Notes: generated by a model from the sequence alone, not told the origin. A stretch of DNA of 27,473 nt from Prevotella sp. (GCA_031260865.1 JAISKQ010000221.1:1-27473); one strand, 5' to 3'. Shown: positions 1 to 8,138, counted from the first letter of the stretch. Program-made: numbers and translations.

Positions 1-26
1 TTCTTAGATTCATTTTTATTCTCCAT
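1..26 (-). CDS. Possible 5' end of a gene cut by the window edge
   Basis: An ATG at 26 on the minus strand opens a frame that runs off the window start, reading MENKNESK. The stretch upstream (27-137) is AT-rich and holds no other gene I can support. Eight residues give no family. The call rests only on an open frame in the same direction as the next genes, so it could be chance. Confidence 0.22.
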
Positions 27-137
27 AATCTTATATTTTACAAATAGTTCGTTCAAAAATTAAAGGATGTAATACTTTATATATTTTAGCCAATCTTTTT
101 TATAAACTCAGTAGATTTATTTAGTTAGCGGCAATCT

Positions 138-332
138 TTATATATCAGGGAAAAACATCCACATTATTAACCTATTACCAATACCGGTAAATATAAAAAA
201 CAGTATTCCTGCAATGAGAAAAAGAATCAATCCAACAACTTGTGTCTTAGGTGTATTTTGTTTTTTGTTGCTGTCATAACCATAACAGCAACCATAGGCA
301 ATTATCCCAATAATAATAATTAGATACAACAT
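138..332 (-). CDS. Small two-helix membrane protein, unknown function
   Basis: A 64-residue protein with two hydrophobic stretches (about residues 2-18 and 31-53) separated by a short polar, Lys/Asn/Thr-rich loop. This fits a helical-hairpin membrane peptide. I recognise no family. It is followed at 41 bp upstream by another short minus-strand gene, so it may sit in a run of small envelope genes. Small hydrophobic frames occur by chance in AT-rich DNA, which keeps confidence moderate. Confidence 0.42.
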   Translation of the reverse strand: MLYLIIIIGIIAYGCCYGYDSNKKQNTPKTQVVGLILFLIAGILFFIFTGIGNRLIMWMFFPDI

Positions 333-373
333 AAGTTATCTGTTTTTAAATATTACCAACTTTTAATTTTAAT

Positions 374-673
374 TTATTTATAACAATACCCACAAGCCGT
401 GAGACCTTTTCTTTTAGCTTCCGACAGACTTACTTTTTGGCTGTCGCCTTTGCAGGCTTTCATTCCCCTGCACATAGAATTATGATAACGCTTCGAGTAC
501 TGTCCGGTGCAAATAAGGACTGTCTGTTCTCCCGGAGCTAACAACTCGCTGTGTTCATACGCTGCAACACCGCTATTTATAACGGCGGATTCTTTCAGAT
601 TATCGCTTTTCGTAGCACTTCCTGCAAAGGAAGATAAAAACAGAGAAATCGCAATAAGAGTTAGTGTTTTCAT
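374..673 (-). CDS. Secreted small protein with a Cys-rich putative metal-binding C-terminus
   Basis: A 99-residue protein. Residues 1-20 are a signal peptide (KTLTLIAISLFLSSFAGSA). The C-terminal half has C55, the motif YHNSMC (H64, C68), C74, then VSLSEAKRKG leading to C94-x-x-C97. The pattern YHxxxC...SLSEAKxxGxxxCxxC is a recurrent small module in secreted bacterial proteins, often placed at the end of nucleases and resembling the Ada-type zinc site. Metal binding is inferred from the Cys/His spacing. The gene lies 16 bp after the coiled-coil lipoprotein gene and is probably cotranscribed with it. No enzymatic domain is present. Confidence 0.7.
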   Translation of the reverse strand: MKTLTLIAISLFLSSFAGSATKSDNLKESAVINSGVAAYEHSELLAPGEQTVLICTGQYSKRYHNSMCRGMKACKGDSQKVSLSEAKRKGLTACGYCYK

Positions 674-689
674 AGCTCTATATATTATG

Positions 690-938
690 TTACCAATCCA
701 TCATTTTTTCAGTTTCACAATCATCCAAATCAGATTTACAATTATCAAATTTCATCTGTAAATCATCTACTTCTTCTTGTAAATCATCACGTTCTTGCGT
801 TACTTTTTCCAATTCGTCTTCAAGCGTCCTTTTTTCAAGCACAAGGTCATCATACTCCTGCTTTGAGACGTAATTATTGCAAGACGTAAGCAGGGTCAAT
901 GACAATATAGTAAGAGCAAACAGACAACAACCTTTCAT
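690..938 (-). CDS. Small coiled-coil lipoprotein
   Basis: An 82-residue protein. Residues 1-20 form a lipoprotein signal peptide ending in the lipobox LTSC (C20). From about residue 27 to 75 it is almost entirely a charged heptad-type coiled coil rich in Leu, Glu, Asp and Lys (for example ELEKVTQERDDLQEEVDDLQ). It should be anchored in the inner or outer membrane and extend as a rod or bundle into the periplasm. Its 3' end is 16 bp from the next gene, suggesting a two-gene transcript. No specific family is recognised. Confidence 0.65.
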   Translation of the reverse strand: MKGCCLFALTILSLTLLTSCNNYVSKQEYDDLVLEKRTLEDELEKVTQERDDLQEEVDDLQMKFDNCKSDLDDCETEKMMDW

Positions 939-1011
939 AGTTATAATTATTCTGTTAAAAAAAAAATGTTCCTTTAACGTAAATAATGATATATAAAACG
1001 TCTCCGACTAA

Positions 1012-1761
1012 TTATTTCATCTCGTTAATAATCCGGCGCGTCGCTTCGGAAATAAAATTAGACCATGCGTCAGAACTAATAGTTTCGTATGGAGTCAACG
1101 GTTCATTTACATTTAAACGCTTTACATAATTTGGCGCAATGATTGTTGATCCGGATGGTCCGTATTGATAAATATATTCACATCCATCCAAGCATGGCGT
1201 CCAATAAAAAGTATAGTTACCTGCTACTTCGTTTTCTTTTAGAATAACGATTTTAAAATCAGCCTTACGTCCTCTTAATGTTGTTCCTGTGGGCAAAGTA
1301 AAAGGTTTCCCGTTCTTATCATAATAAATATTTGTGGAAAATTCCACAGAAGTAACATCGACTAATTCCAATAAAATATCAACTCCTGTCAGTTCATGCA
1401 ATTTAGCGTAATCCATTTGTTGATTTTGATTGGCGACTTTTTCAAAAACAGCTTCGTCTCTAACTATAAAATTGTTCTTGATCAACTCCTTTTCTATTGA
1501 GCTATACGTTGAAGACAATGATAAATTTTTATTGTCGGATATGACCGTATTTGATTTTGGAACACGTACCACAATAGATGGATTGGGATTATTTTTTAGC
1601 AGATTGTCCAAAGATGATTTTGTGTAAATCTCATCCGGTTTAGAATTAAATTTGACAATTACTCTTTTCGTCGAAAAACAAGACGCAAAGGTTAGAGCTA
1701 TCAGCAAAAGAAATAAGATTCCAACGTTAGGGAAAATAGATTCAACCTGTTTTTTTTTCAT
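1012..1761 (-). CDS. Lipoprotein of unknown function, possibly CsgG/GNA1162-like fold
   Basis: A 249-residue protein with an N-terminal hydrophobic segment (about 12-27) and a lipobox-like TFASC ending at C28. The body has alternating strands and helices; the segment around ELTGVDILLELVDVTSV resembles the middle of CsgG/GNA1162-type periplasmic lipoproteins, where a helix (IEKELIKNNFIVRDEAVFEKV) precedes a strand with 'G-D-hydrophobic'. That resemblance is weak and I would not assign function from it. I see no consensus -7 element in the 50 bp upstream. Instead the minus-strand terminator and hairpin at 1813-1965 lie directly upstream, so this gene may be read from a longer, attenuated transcript. 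Confidence 0.65.
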   Translation of the reverse strand: MKKKQVESIFPNVGILFLLLIALTFASCFSTKRVIVKFNSKPDEIYTKSSLDNLLKNNPNPSIVVRVPKSNTVISDNKNLSLSSTYSSIEKELIKNNFIVRDEAVFEKVANQNQQMDYAKLHELTGVDILLELVDVTSVEFSTNIYYDKNGKPFTLPTGTTLRGRKADFKIVILKENEVAGNYTFYWTPCLDGCEYIYQYGPSGSTIIAPNYVKRLNVNEPLTPYETISSDAWSNFISEATRRIINEMK

Positions 1762-1812
1762 AATAATGTAATTTTTATTCCCCGCTCAGTTCCAAGACAG
1801 AGATTTATACAT

Positions 1813-1965
1813 AAAAAAAGCGTGGAACTGTTAAATCTATCTACCTCTGAGGCTCCTCTAAAAGCCAATGTAGCAAATAGACAACAGTCCCACGCCTTAT
1901 ATAAAGACGTGGAACGTTCTGTCTATACCCTTGCTACATTTTGAAATTTTAGAGGATTTCAGAGG
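1813..1965 (-). ncRNA. Candidate structured RNA or attenuator with competing rod and terminator
   Basis: On the minus strand a rod-like hairpin can form from these arm pairs: 1844-1850/1959-1965 (7 bp), 1854-1863/1947-1956 (10 bp), 1867-1876/1931-1940 (10 bp), 1877-1883/1920-1926 (7 bp) and 1890-1894/1908-1912 (5 bp), with only small bulges. The segment 1883-1895 can instead pair with 1820-1832 (13 bp including one G-U pair), immediately followed by seven U (1813-1819), which is an intrinsic terminator. The two folds share one strand and exclude each other. The start of the lipoprotein gene is about 50 bp downstream. It could be a leader attenuator, a free-standing 6S-like small RNA, or a palindromic mobile remnant. 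No clear promoter is visible upstream. Confidence 0.5.
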
Positions 1966-2138
1966 AAAGGGTAATATTTAAACGCTTCGTTTTAATTTCG
2001 ATATGTCAAATCACGCATAACGCTTTATGTCGTAATTCGATGTAAATATAAAAAATTATTTATGATTGCATTAAAAAAATCAGTAAAAATATCAATAAAA
2101 AAATCAATACTTTTAAATAAGGATTCTGTTCAAAACCG

Positions 2139-2155
2139 ACAATGTTTTTCATTGT
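2139..2155 (-). terminator. Weak hairpin after the MATE gene
   Basis: A perfect 6-bp hairpin, ACAATG-TTTTT-CATTGT, lies about 35 bp past the stop codon of the MATE gene. On the minus strand it is followed by CGGTTTTG, so the U-tract is short. It may end the MATE operon, but this is weak. Confidence 0.28.
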
Positions 2156-2190
2156 GTCTTATCGTTTGAATGGAATCACTCCCCTCTCCT

Positions 2191-3564
2191 CTACCCTATC
2201 TTCGGTCTTCGTTTCTGTACCCTGCGGTAAATGACGGCAAACCAAACAGGAAGTATTATACCTTTGCAAACCGTGGATATGGCTATTGCCCACCATACGC
2301 CTACAATCCCCATTCGCGAGGCGAGATAATAAGCCAGCGGTATGCGCAACGCGTTGAAGGTAATGCTTATCACCGCAGGCTCTATGGTGCGTCCGATGCC
2401 ATTGAACATGCCTTGCGTGGTCAGTTCGAACATCATGAATATCTGTACCAGCCCCATCACAAAGAGATATTCGGCTCCGGCTTTCATCGCGTTTTCTTCG
2501 GGCACAATAATACCAAAAATCCGCGCGCCAAACAGGATGAATACGATACTGACCAAAACGCCAAGCGAAAGCATCACCCGTATGGTGTAGATATATGCCT
2601 TCTTGCCCCGCTCCAATTTGTTCGCCGCGTAGTTTTGGGCGACAAAAGCGCTGAGCGCCGTGGAAAAGCCTTGCGATGTGTTCCATGTCACGGCTTCTAT
2701 TTGCCCGCCGGTTGTTTGCGCCATCAATCCGAGATGCCCTCCATGAATGGAAGCCGCGCGCGCGAGGTTCATATTTATAATGGCGTACAAGGAGTTCATA
2801 ATAGCCACCGGAGTGCCAAGGTAGAAGATGCGTTTCAGATAAATGGCCTTAGGCTTGACAAAGAAGGAGAAATCACCCAATATGCGGTCGCCATACTTTA
2901 TTTGATAGAAAAACAGGATGAATACGAACAGTTGGGAGATAACCGTGCCAATGGCTGCTCCATGCAGCCCAAGTCCCAACGCGAACATCAGTATAGGGTC
3001 GAGTATCATGTTCAGTACCAGCCCCGCCGCGTTATTCTTGAATGGTACGATACTGCGCCCTGCTCCATTGTATATACCGGTGAAATTATAGGACAGGAAT
3101 TGAAAAGGCAAACTGATAGTGAGTATGCGGAGATAGATCGCCGCGTCGGCTGTTATCTCCGGTTCCAGCCTGAAAAACGAGAGTATCCGGTCGGCGAATA
3201 TCAGCAGAGTCAATATCCATATCGTTCCTATTATAATGGCTGTGGTGGTGGAATGTGACGCGTAAATAGCGGCTCGCTTCATCTTCTTCGCGCCGATAGA
3301 TTGCCCGACAGCTACCTCCGAGCCTATCATCGCCAGATAAGCGATGGAGGATGTGAGCCACAAGAGCATGCCTATCGCTCCTATCGCCGCTTCCGACTTT
3401 GTCGCTATTTCGGGATGGGAAACAGTTCCTAACCTGCCCACCCACGACATCGCCATCAGCGTGTATGCCATTTGCAGGAAGCTTGTACCCATCAATGGCA
3501 ACGCAAGGCGTATAAGGGTGGAAAATATTTTTCCTTCCGTAAGGTTGTGGATTCCTGTCTTCAC
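2191..3564 (-). CDS. MATE family multidrug/cation antiporter
   Basis: A 457-residue polytopic inner-membrane protein with about 12 hydrophobic helices, the usual size for the MATE family (NorM/DinF/MepA type). The start LTEGKIFSTLIRLALPLMGTSFLQ is the typical first helix with the conserved Pro. A second half begins near residue 240 (IFYLGTPVAIMNSLY), giving the expected two-fold pseudo-symmetry. MATE proteins export cationic compounds or metabolites using Na+ or H+ gradients; the substrate here cannot be inferred. The gene starts 9 bp after the stop codon of the YihY/BrkB gene, so it is the last gene of that operon. Its third positions look GC-richer than the neighbouring genes, which gives long but meaningless antisense frames. 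Confidence 0.93.
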   Translation of the reverse strand: MKTGIHNLTEGKIFSTLIRLALPLMGTSFLQMAYTLMAMSWVGRLGTVSHPEIATKSEAAIGAIGMLLWLTSSIAYLAMIGSEVAVGQSIGAKKMKRAAIYASHSTTTAIIIGTIWILTLLIFADRILSFFRLEPEITADAAIYLRILTISLPFQFLSYNFTGIYNGAGRSIVPFKNNAAGLVLNMILDPILMFALGLGLHGAAIGTVISQLFVFILFFYQIKYGDRILGDFSFFVKPKAIYLKRIFYLGTPVAIMNSLYAIINMNLARAASIHGGHLGLMAQTTGGQIEAVTWNTSQGFSTALSAFVAQNYAANKLERGKKAYIYTIRVMLSLGVLVSIVFILFGARIFGIIVPEENAMKAGAEYLFVMGLVQIFMMFELTTQGMFNGIGRTIEPAVISITFNALRIPLAYYLASRMGIVGVWWAIAISTVCKGIILPVWFAVIYRRVQKRRPKIG

Positions 3565-3573
3565 CGGTGTAAA

Positions 3574-4893
3574 TTATAGGTTTTTAAGTAATTGATTACC
3601 ATTTTGGCTACCGGATAAATCCTTCATTTCCAAAATCGCATCCCATTCTTTCCGAAACTCTATATCCGTATCAATCTTAAAATCTTCCGAACCATGCCGC
3701 TCTATTTTCTCAAACAGATAGTCGACTGTGATGTGATTAATATCGATAGCAGGTATATACGCGGGAACCAGCACGTCTTCCGAAGGAGTTTCCGCCAACA
3801 TATCTATCTTCTGTAAATAGAACAGGATATCGCCGGTCAGTTTGGTAGGTATCTTATAATATTCCGACAGTTCATCGGCTGTATAAGGGGTATGACCTTT
3901 TTCGAAACGCTTTATAATAAGCGTCATTATCAGTAATGTGATAAAGTCCTTGTATCGTCGGCTTATATTGGATGTTTCGTGTTCGAAGCTGAACTTGTTG
4001 ACATTCTGATAGGCAAACGACAACTGCACTCCGAACAAAACGAAGAACCAGGTGAGCTGCAACCATAACAGCAATAACGGCAAAGCGGCGAAACTACCAT
4101 AAATGGCATTGTATTTAGAAATCCATATCTGACCGTTGATATACAATATCTGAAATACCTGAAAGCATATACCTGTGAATATCCCCCCGAACAAGGCGCT
4201 CATGAATTTGACCTTTGTGTTTGGAATGTAGATATAAAGGATGGTAAAGAGCAATATCGTTATCAGAAAAGGGACGACTTTCATGAAAGGTCCCAGCAAC
4301 AGCCCTAAGATATATTGTTCTTCGGCGGTGGTGCTCAGCAATATATTGACTCCGGCATTACAAATCAGGAATATGGGGGCTATTATGATGAGGGCAAGGT
4401 AATCCGTGAACATACGGTAATATGTCCGTCCTTTTTTTAGTTGCCATATCACGTTGAAATTGTCCTCAATATTCGAAAGCAGATTGATGACCGTGTATAA
4501 TAATAAAATGACGCCTACACCCAGGAAAATGCCGCCTTGCGCGTATTCTATGGATTTGTCTATAAACGCGGTTGTATTGTTCAGCATCTCCTCTTGCCCT
4601 GCAAAGTAGCTGAATAGCTGAGTCTTCACAATGTTTTGGAATCCGAAGCCCCTCGCGATGGCGAATAATACAGCCAAGAGAGGAACTATGGATAGTAATG
4701 TGCTGTATGTCAGCGCTGACGCACGAGTAAAGAGTTGCGTACCGCTAATATTCCGGATAGCAAGGATAAATGATTTGATAATGTTATAAAGCCCGATTTT
4801 TCTCGACGACCGGTCTTTCTTGTTGATTCGCCATATATCGTATGACAGAAAATGGACAACATCCTTTATGAACAGCTTTATTTTTTCAATCAT
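3574..4893 (-). CDS. YihY/BrkB family (UPF0761) inner-membrane protein
   Basis: A 439-residue protein from the chosen start (ATG at 4893, MIEKIKLF). Conserved YihY/BrkB features are visible: RASALTYSTLLSIVPLLAVL near the first long helix, then five further membrane segments, ending with LPLLLLWLQLTWFFVLFGVQLSFA. A soluble C-terminal region of about 140 residues follows, as in the longer Bacteroidetes members, and resembles a winged-helix-like tail (YTADELSEYYKIPTKLTGDILFYLQ). An ATG further upstream (4944) is in frame, but a perfect -7 element (TATCTTTG, minus strand 4922-4915) lies between the two, and the extra residues are not hydrophobic, so I prefer 4893. The family was once called ribonuclease BN in error; its biochemical role is unclear. 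It lies in an operon with the MATE gene. Confidence 0.9.
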   Translation of the reverse strand: MIEKIKLFIKDVVHFLSYDIWRINKKDRSSRKIGLYNIIKSFILAIRNISGTQLFTRASALTYSTLLSIVPLLAVLFAIARGFGFQNIVKTQLFSYFAGQEEMLNNTTAFIDKSIEYAQGGIFLGVGVILLLYTVINLLSNIEDNFNVIWQLKKGRTYYRMFTDYLALIIIAPIFLICNAGVNILLSTTAEEQYILGLLLGPFMKVVPFLITILLFTILYIYIPNTKVKFMSALFGGIFTGICFQVFQILYINGQIWISKYNAIYGSFAALPLLLLWLQLTWFFVLFGVQLSFAYQNVNKFSFEHETSNISRRYKDFITLLIMTLIIKRFEKGHTPYTADELSEYYKIPTKLTGDILFYLQKIDMLAETPSEDVLVPAYIPAIDINHITVDYLFEKIERHGSEDFKIDTDIEFRKEWDAILEMKDLSGSQNGNQLLKNL

Positions 4894-4914
4894 GTTTATC
4901 AAACAATTTCTAAA

Positions 4915-4922
4915 CAAAGATA
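4915..4922 (-). promoter_or_regulatory. -7 promoter element in front of the YihY/BrkB gene
   Basis: TATCTTTG on the minus strand matches the Bacteroidetes TAnnTTTG element. It sits 21 bp before the preferred start codon at 4893. I see no TTG at the expected distance upstream, so it may be a weak internal promoter within the operon. Confidence 0.35.
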
Positions 4923-4974
4923 ACTTGTTCTTTGAAAAGGACACCTATTTGTTCTATGTAATATTCAAGGAAAC

Positions 4975-5727
4975 TTACCTTATACGAGCCAAAGGTCTTT
5001 TCAGGTCAGCCTCTTTTTCGGTCGTAAACGGATATATACTATCTTCCTTTAACATAAACCGCAGCGTATCTCCTACTTCAAAAATATGGTTGTCAGACTT
5101 TTGTATCACACAGATGATAATGTCTCCTTCTTGGCTGTATATGCCTGTCAGCCGATTTTTCAAGAAAGAGCCTTCGATCTCATACATAAAGTTATTGTTC
5201 TTGCCAAAAGACATTATCCCCATGGCTTCTCCCAAAAATCCTTTGTATTGTTTCGTTATGTCAAATTCGGTCAGCGCTTTGGCTTGTTGCTGTTTAGGTT
5301 GGAAAGGATCGGGATACAAGCTATCCATAAACACAAGAAATTCGTTGGTATATAGGTATATGTCGTTATCCCTCAATATTGTAAATTTTCCGATGCAGAT
5401 TTCATCCGCCAAAAGATCCTTTGAATATATCCTTATTTTGGCTCGTGTGTCAGGTATTGGAAATGTATTGGGAAAAGTTAAACCTGAGTCTAAGCTATCA
5501 AGCATCTGCATAAAATTACTTATTCCATCCGGACTTGTTATTGTCATTACCTCTATATCTTCTTTATGAAATGAAGAATCGAACATATCGCAACTCACAG
5601 GGGATGAGGTTTCTGTATCCATTGGGACAGATAAAATCTCAATTTTGGTTATTTCTTGGGAAAAGCAATTTATAGAAAACGCTATAAACAGACTGAATAA
5701 AATAATTAACTTCACTTGTGGCTTCAT
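4975..5727 (-). CDS. Secreted protein of unknown function
   Basis: A 250-residue protein with a Sec signal peptide (residues about 5-24, ending NCFSQ). The rest is soluble, with no membrane segments, and alternates beta-strand-like stretches with polar loops; a short segment LYTNEFLVFMDSLYPDPFQP is followed by a Gln-rich stretch. I recognise no family. It is probably periplasmic or exported. It is preceded by a good consensus promoter and is likely the first gene of an operon with the YihY/BrkB and MATE genes, since the gaps are 81 bp and 9 bp. Confidence 0.68.
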   Translation of the reverse strand: MKPQVKLIILFSLFIAFSINCFSQEITKIEILSVPMDTETSSPVSCDMFDSSFHKEDIEVMTITSPDGISNFMQMLDSLDSGLTFPNTFPIPDTRAKIRIYSKDLLADEICIGKFTILRDNDIYLYTNEFLVFMDSLYPDPFQPKQQQAKALTEFDITKQYKGFLGEAMGIMSFGKNNNFMYEIEGSFLKNRLTGIYSQEGDIIICVIQKSDNHIFEVGDTLRFMLKEDSIYPFTTEKEADLKRPLARIR

Positions 5728-5782
5728 TATATAGTCTGTGTTTGTTTGAAATTATAGACTTACTTATTTACCTTATCAGCCT

Positions 5783-5813
5783 CAAATTTAATAAGAATAA
5801 AATTAGCAAACAA
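5783..5813 (-). promoter_or_regulatory. Consensus Bacteroidetes promoter for the secreted-protein/YihY/MATE operon
   Basis: On the minus strand TTG (5813-5811), a 20-base spacer, and TAAATTTG (5790-5783) match the primary-sigma -33/-7 pattern. The expected start point is near 5776, giving a leader of about 50 bases before ATG at 5727. The -33 element lies inside the stem of the preceding terminator. Confidence 0.55.
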
Positions 5814-5843
5814 TCCTACCAATGAAAATTGACAGGATTGTTT
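5808..5843 (-). terminator. Hairpin terminator after the ABC exporter operon
   Basis: A perfect 10-bp inverted repeat, AAACAATCCT (5808-5817) and AGGATTGTTT (5834-5843), lies 68 bp past the stop codon of the ABC permease gene. On the minus strand it is followed by the U-rich GCTAATTTTATTCTTATT. It can also form on the plus strand. Confidence 0.55.
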
Positions 5844-5865
5844 ATACTTATTTTTATATGGCACT

Positions 5866-5925
5866 CTATTTCAGCCTTATTGATATTTCAGTTTTATTTA
5901 TATTTCAGTTTTATTTATATTTCAG
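5866..5925. repeat. 17-bp tandem repeat spanning the stop codon of the ABC permease gene
   Basis: Two identical 17-bp units (5892-5908 and 5909-5925), one diverged unit (5875-5891) and a partial unit (5866-5874) occur in tandem. Read on the minus strand, the unit is CTGAAATATAAATAAAA. The first copy encodes the last residues LKYK and stop of the permease; the later copies lie beyond the stop. It looks like slippage-driven duplication of the gene end. Confidence 0.8.
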
Positions 5926-7227
5926 CCATTTAAACATTTCGGCTATCGTAACCTTTTTGCCATACATTAATATACCTATCCTGTAAATTTTAGCAGCCAA
6001 TTTGACCATCAATATCGCGGCTATATACAGTAATATGACCGATACAATCAGCTCCCATAGCGGAATTTCAAACGGAGCGCGCACCATCATCACCACCGGT
6101 GAAGTGAATGGTATCAGCGAACACCAAAACGCTAAAGAACCATCCGGATTTTTCGCCGCCGCGAATCCGGTATAGAAAGCCAACATTAAGATAATAGTGA
6201 GAGGCATCATCAACTGTTGAGCTTCTTGCGCGTCGTTGGCGGCAGAAGCAAACATCGCGTAAAGGGACGAGAATAACAGATAGCCTCCCGCGAAGTATAG
6301 TATCAGGCAGATGCCTATCTGTAACCAATTGATACCGAGAAAATCATTAAGCGAAGCCGCCATTCCCGGATTGTTTTGTATCATATTCATCGCCTGCTGA
6401 TTTTCCAATGAATTTAGATCAACGCTTCCGCCAAAGAATATTTGCAAAGCGACAATAGCGCCGCCGCCGATTATCAGCCATACACCCAACTGTAAAAGCC
6501 CGACCAAGCCCACGCCGATAATTTTACCCATCATCAGGTCGAAAGGTCTTACCGATGAGATGATTACTTCGATGATGCGATTTGTCTTTTCTTCTACAAC
6601 GCTTTGTACAACCATCTGCCCATACATCATAATGAAGAAAAACATACAGAAGGTAAGAGCCACACCCGCGATAGATGCTATATCGCCAAGGGTCTCCGTT
6701 TCCTTTCCGGTTTCATCCCAACGTATCGAAGTCATGTTTATTCTATCTTTCGATTTAAACAAATCTTGTAAATCCGCCACAACTTGAGGATCGATATTAC
6801 TGCTTTTTGTAAAATCATCCATCTTTCTCGTTTTCACAGCTTCTGTCAACACATCATTTATATAAGCCGTTAATTCGCGTGGAGGCTGTTGTTTTTCCGA
6901 GAAGAAAGCCACCGCGCCCGGATTTACACTCAAGTCACCCTTTATTTCCAGCAGGGCTGTATTTTCTCCTTTCGGCTTGTTAGCTGTTTCATCCAATTTG
7001 ATAAAGTTATAATTTTTAGATGATTCGAATAGATTGGAATATAGCCCCGAATCATCCTTTACATATACCGTTTTAATGTTGTCATTATCGCTTATCATCA
7101 TTAATATAGCCGGTATGGTCGTTACCCCCAAAAACAGGAACGGGGTAAGCAACGTTGTCAGAATAAAAGCCTTTGTTTTTACTCTGGACGAAAATTCTCT
7201 CTCTATAATTAATCCTAATGCTCTCAT
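5911..7227 (-). CDS. ABC-2 family exporter permease (NatB-like)
   Basis: A 438-residue inner-membrane protein. It has one N-terminal helix (about 19-45, with the usual SRVKTKAFILTTLLTPFLFLG), a soluble extracytoplasmic domain (about 50-180), then five to six membrane segments ending near residue 420. This is the ABC-2 layout seen in NatB (COG1668), the membrane part of Na+ exporters and related systems. The ATG overlaps the end of the ATPase gene by 4 bp (ATGA), showing translational coupling and a shared complex. Substrate is not deducible; NatAB of Bacillus exports Na+, but many Bacteroidetes homologues are uncharacterised. The gene end is tandemly duplicated. Confidence 0.9.
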   Translation of the reverse strand: MRALGLIIEREFSSRVKTKAFILTTLLTPFLFLGVTTIPAILMMISDNDNIKTVYVKDDSGLYSNLFESSKNYNFIKLDETANKPKGENTALLEIKGDLSVNPGAVAFFSEKQQPPRELTAYINDVLTEAVKTRKMDDFTKSSNIDPQVVADLQDLFKSKDRINMTSIRWDETGKETETLGDIASIAGVALTFCMFFFIMMYGQMVVQSVVEEKTNRIIEVIISSVRPFDLMMGKIIGVGLVGLLQLGVWLIIGGGAIVALQIFFGGSVDLNSLENQQAMNMIQNNPGMAASLNDFLGINWLQIGICLILYFAGGYLLFSSLYAMFASAANDAQEAQQLMMPLTIILMLAFYTGFAAAKNPDGSLAFWCSLIPFTSPVVMMVRAPFEIPLWELIVSVILLYIAAILMVKLAAKIYRIGILMYGKKVTIAEMFKWLKYK

Positions 7228-8138
7228 TGTTCTTTTTGGGATACGATTTGTATAAAAATATCATTCATAGACGGCAATTCTTCCTCAAAGGAGATTATCT
7301 CGTATTTTTCAGCTACCTCCTGTATCAACGCGGAATTGGAAGCCTCATCATCAACACGTTGTATCCGCACTTCCGTATAATCTTTATAAACAGATTGTGA
7401 TAAGATGGAATAGAGTTCCGATTCCATGTCGAAACTATCTCCGGCAACCTGCAATTTGAATATGTGCTTCCTGTATCGGGAACGGATTTCCTTCACATTT
7501 CCGTTCAAGACCACTTTGGATTTGTTTATCAGTGATATTTCGTCACAAAGTTCCTCTACCGATTCCATGTTATGGGTGGAGAGGATAATGGTTTTCCCTT
7601 TGGCTTTCAGTTCCAGCAATTCGGTTTTCAGCAATTCGGTGTTTACGGGGTCGAATCCGCTAAACGGCTCATCAAGGATATACAAATCAGGCTCATGGAT
7701 TACCGTGGCTATGAATTGTATCTTCTGCTGCATCCCTTTCGATAGTTCTTCCACCTTCTTATCTTCCCATGAAAGGATGTCGAATTTCTTTAGCCAATAT
7801 CGCGTCTTTTGTATGGCTTCTTCCTTTGACAGCCCTCTTAATTTAGCCAAGAAAATGATATGTTCTCCCACTTTCATCTTTTTATACAACCCTCTCTCTT
7901 CGGGAAGGTAGCCGATATTGAAAACATCATCGGCTGTGGATTCTCTTCCATTCAAAAAGACTTTGCCTTCATCGGGCGCGGTTATTCTGTTAATAATACG
8001 GATAAGGGATGACTTACCCGCGCCATTTGGTCCCAGCAATCCATAAATACATCCTTTAGGCACTTGCATACTCACCCCATTGAGAGCGGTATGATTGCCA
8101 TATTGTTTTACAACATCCTGTGCTTCGAGATAATACAT
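7224..8138 (-). CDS. ABC exporter ATP-binding protein (NatA-like)
   Basis: A 304-residue ATPase with all nucleotide-binding motifs: Walker A GPNGAGKS (36-43), signature LSKGMQQ (132-138), Walker B LYILDEP (152-158) and the H-loop His189 in ILSTHN. Residues 1-215 are the ATPase domain. The last 90 residues form the C-terminal extension found in NatA-type (COG4152) subunits. It pairs with the permease gene whose start overlaps its stop. The dimer would power export through the ABC-2 permease at the inner membrane. A dispersed element carrying a perfect -7 sequence lies about 85 bp upstream and may be its promoter. Confidence 0.94.
   Translation of the reverse strand: MYYLEAQDVVKQYGNHTALNGVSMQVPKGCIYGLLGPNGAGKSSLIRIINRITAPDEGKVFLNGRESTADDVFNIGYLPEERGLYKKMKVGEHIIFLAKLRGLSKEEAIQKTRYWLKKFDILSWEDKKVEELSKGMQQKIQFIATVIHEPDLYILDEPFSGFDPVNTELLKTELLELKAKGKTIILSTHNMESVEELCDEISLINKSKVVLNGNVKEIRSRYRKHIFKLQVAGDSFDMESELYSILSQSVYKDYTEVRIQRVDDEASNSALIQEVAEKYEIISFEEELPSMNDIFIQIVSQKEQ

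Noticed and set aside
2159..2686. Minus-strand frame of 175 codons overlapping the MATE gene end
   Set aside because: It is another frame of the MATE coding sequence, with no family features.
2170..3258. Long plus-strand frame of 362 codons
   Set aside because: It lies fully antisense to the MATE gene, has no recognisable domain and an unlikely composition; it arises from the GC-rich third positions of the MATE gene.
3574..4944. Longer version of the YihY/BrkB protein starting at 4944
   Set aside because: The extra 17 residues are polar and not family-like, and a -7 promoter element lies inside them; the ATG at 4893 is preferred, though not proven.
4820..5569. Plus-strand frame of 249 codons opposite two genes
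   Set aside because: It crosses the start of the YihY/BrkB gene and most of the secreted-protein gene on the other strand; no promoter or family.
7426..7911. Plus-strand frame of 161 codons
   Set aside because: It is fully antisense to the ABC ATPase gene, whose motifs are complete.
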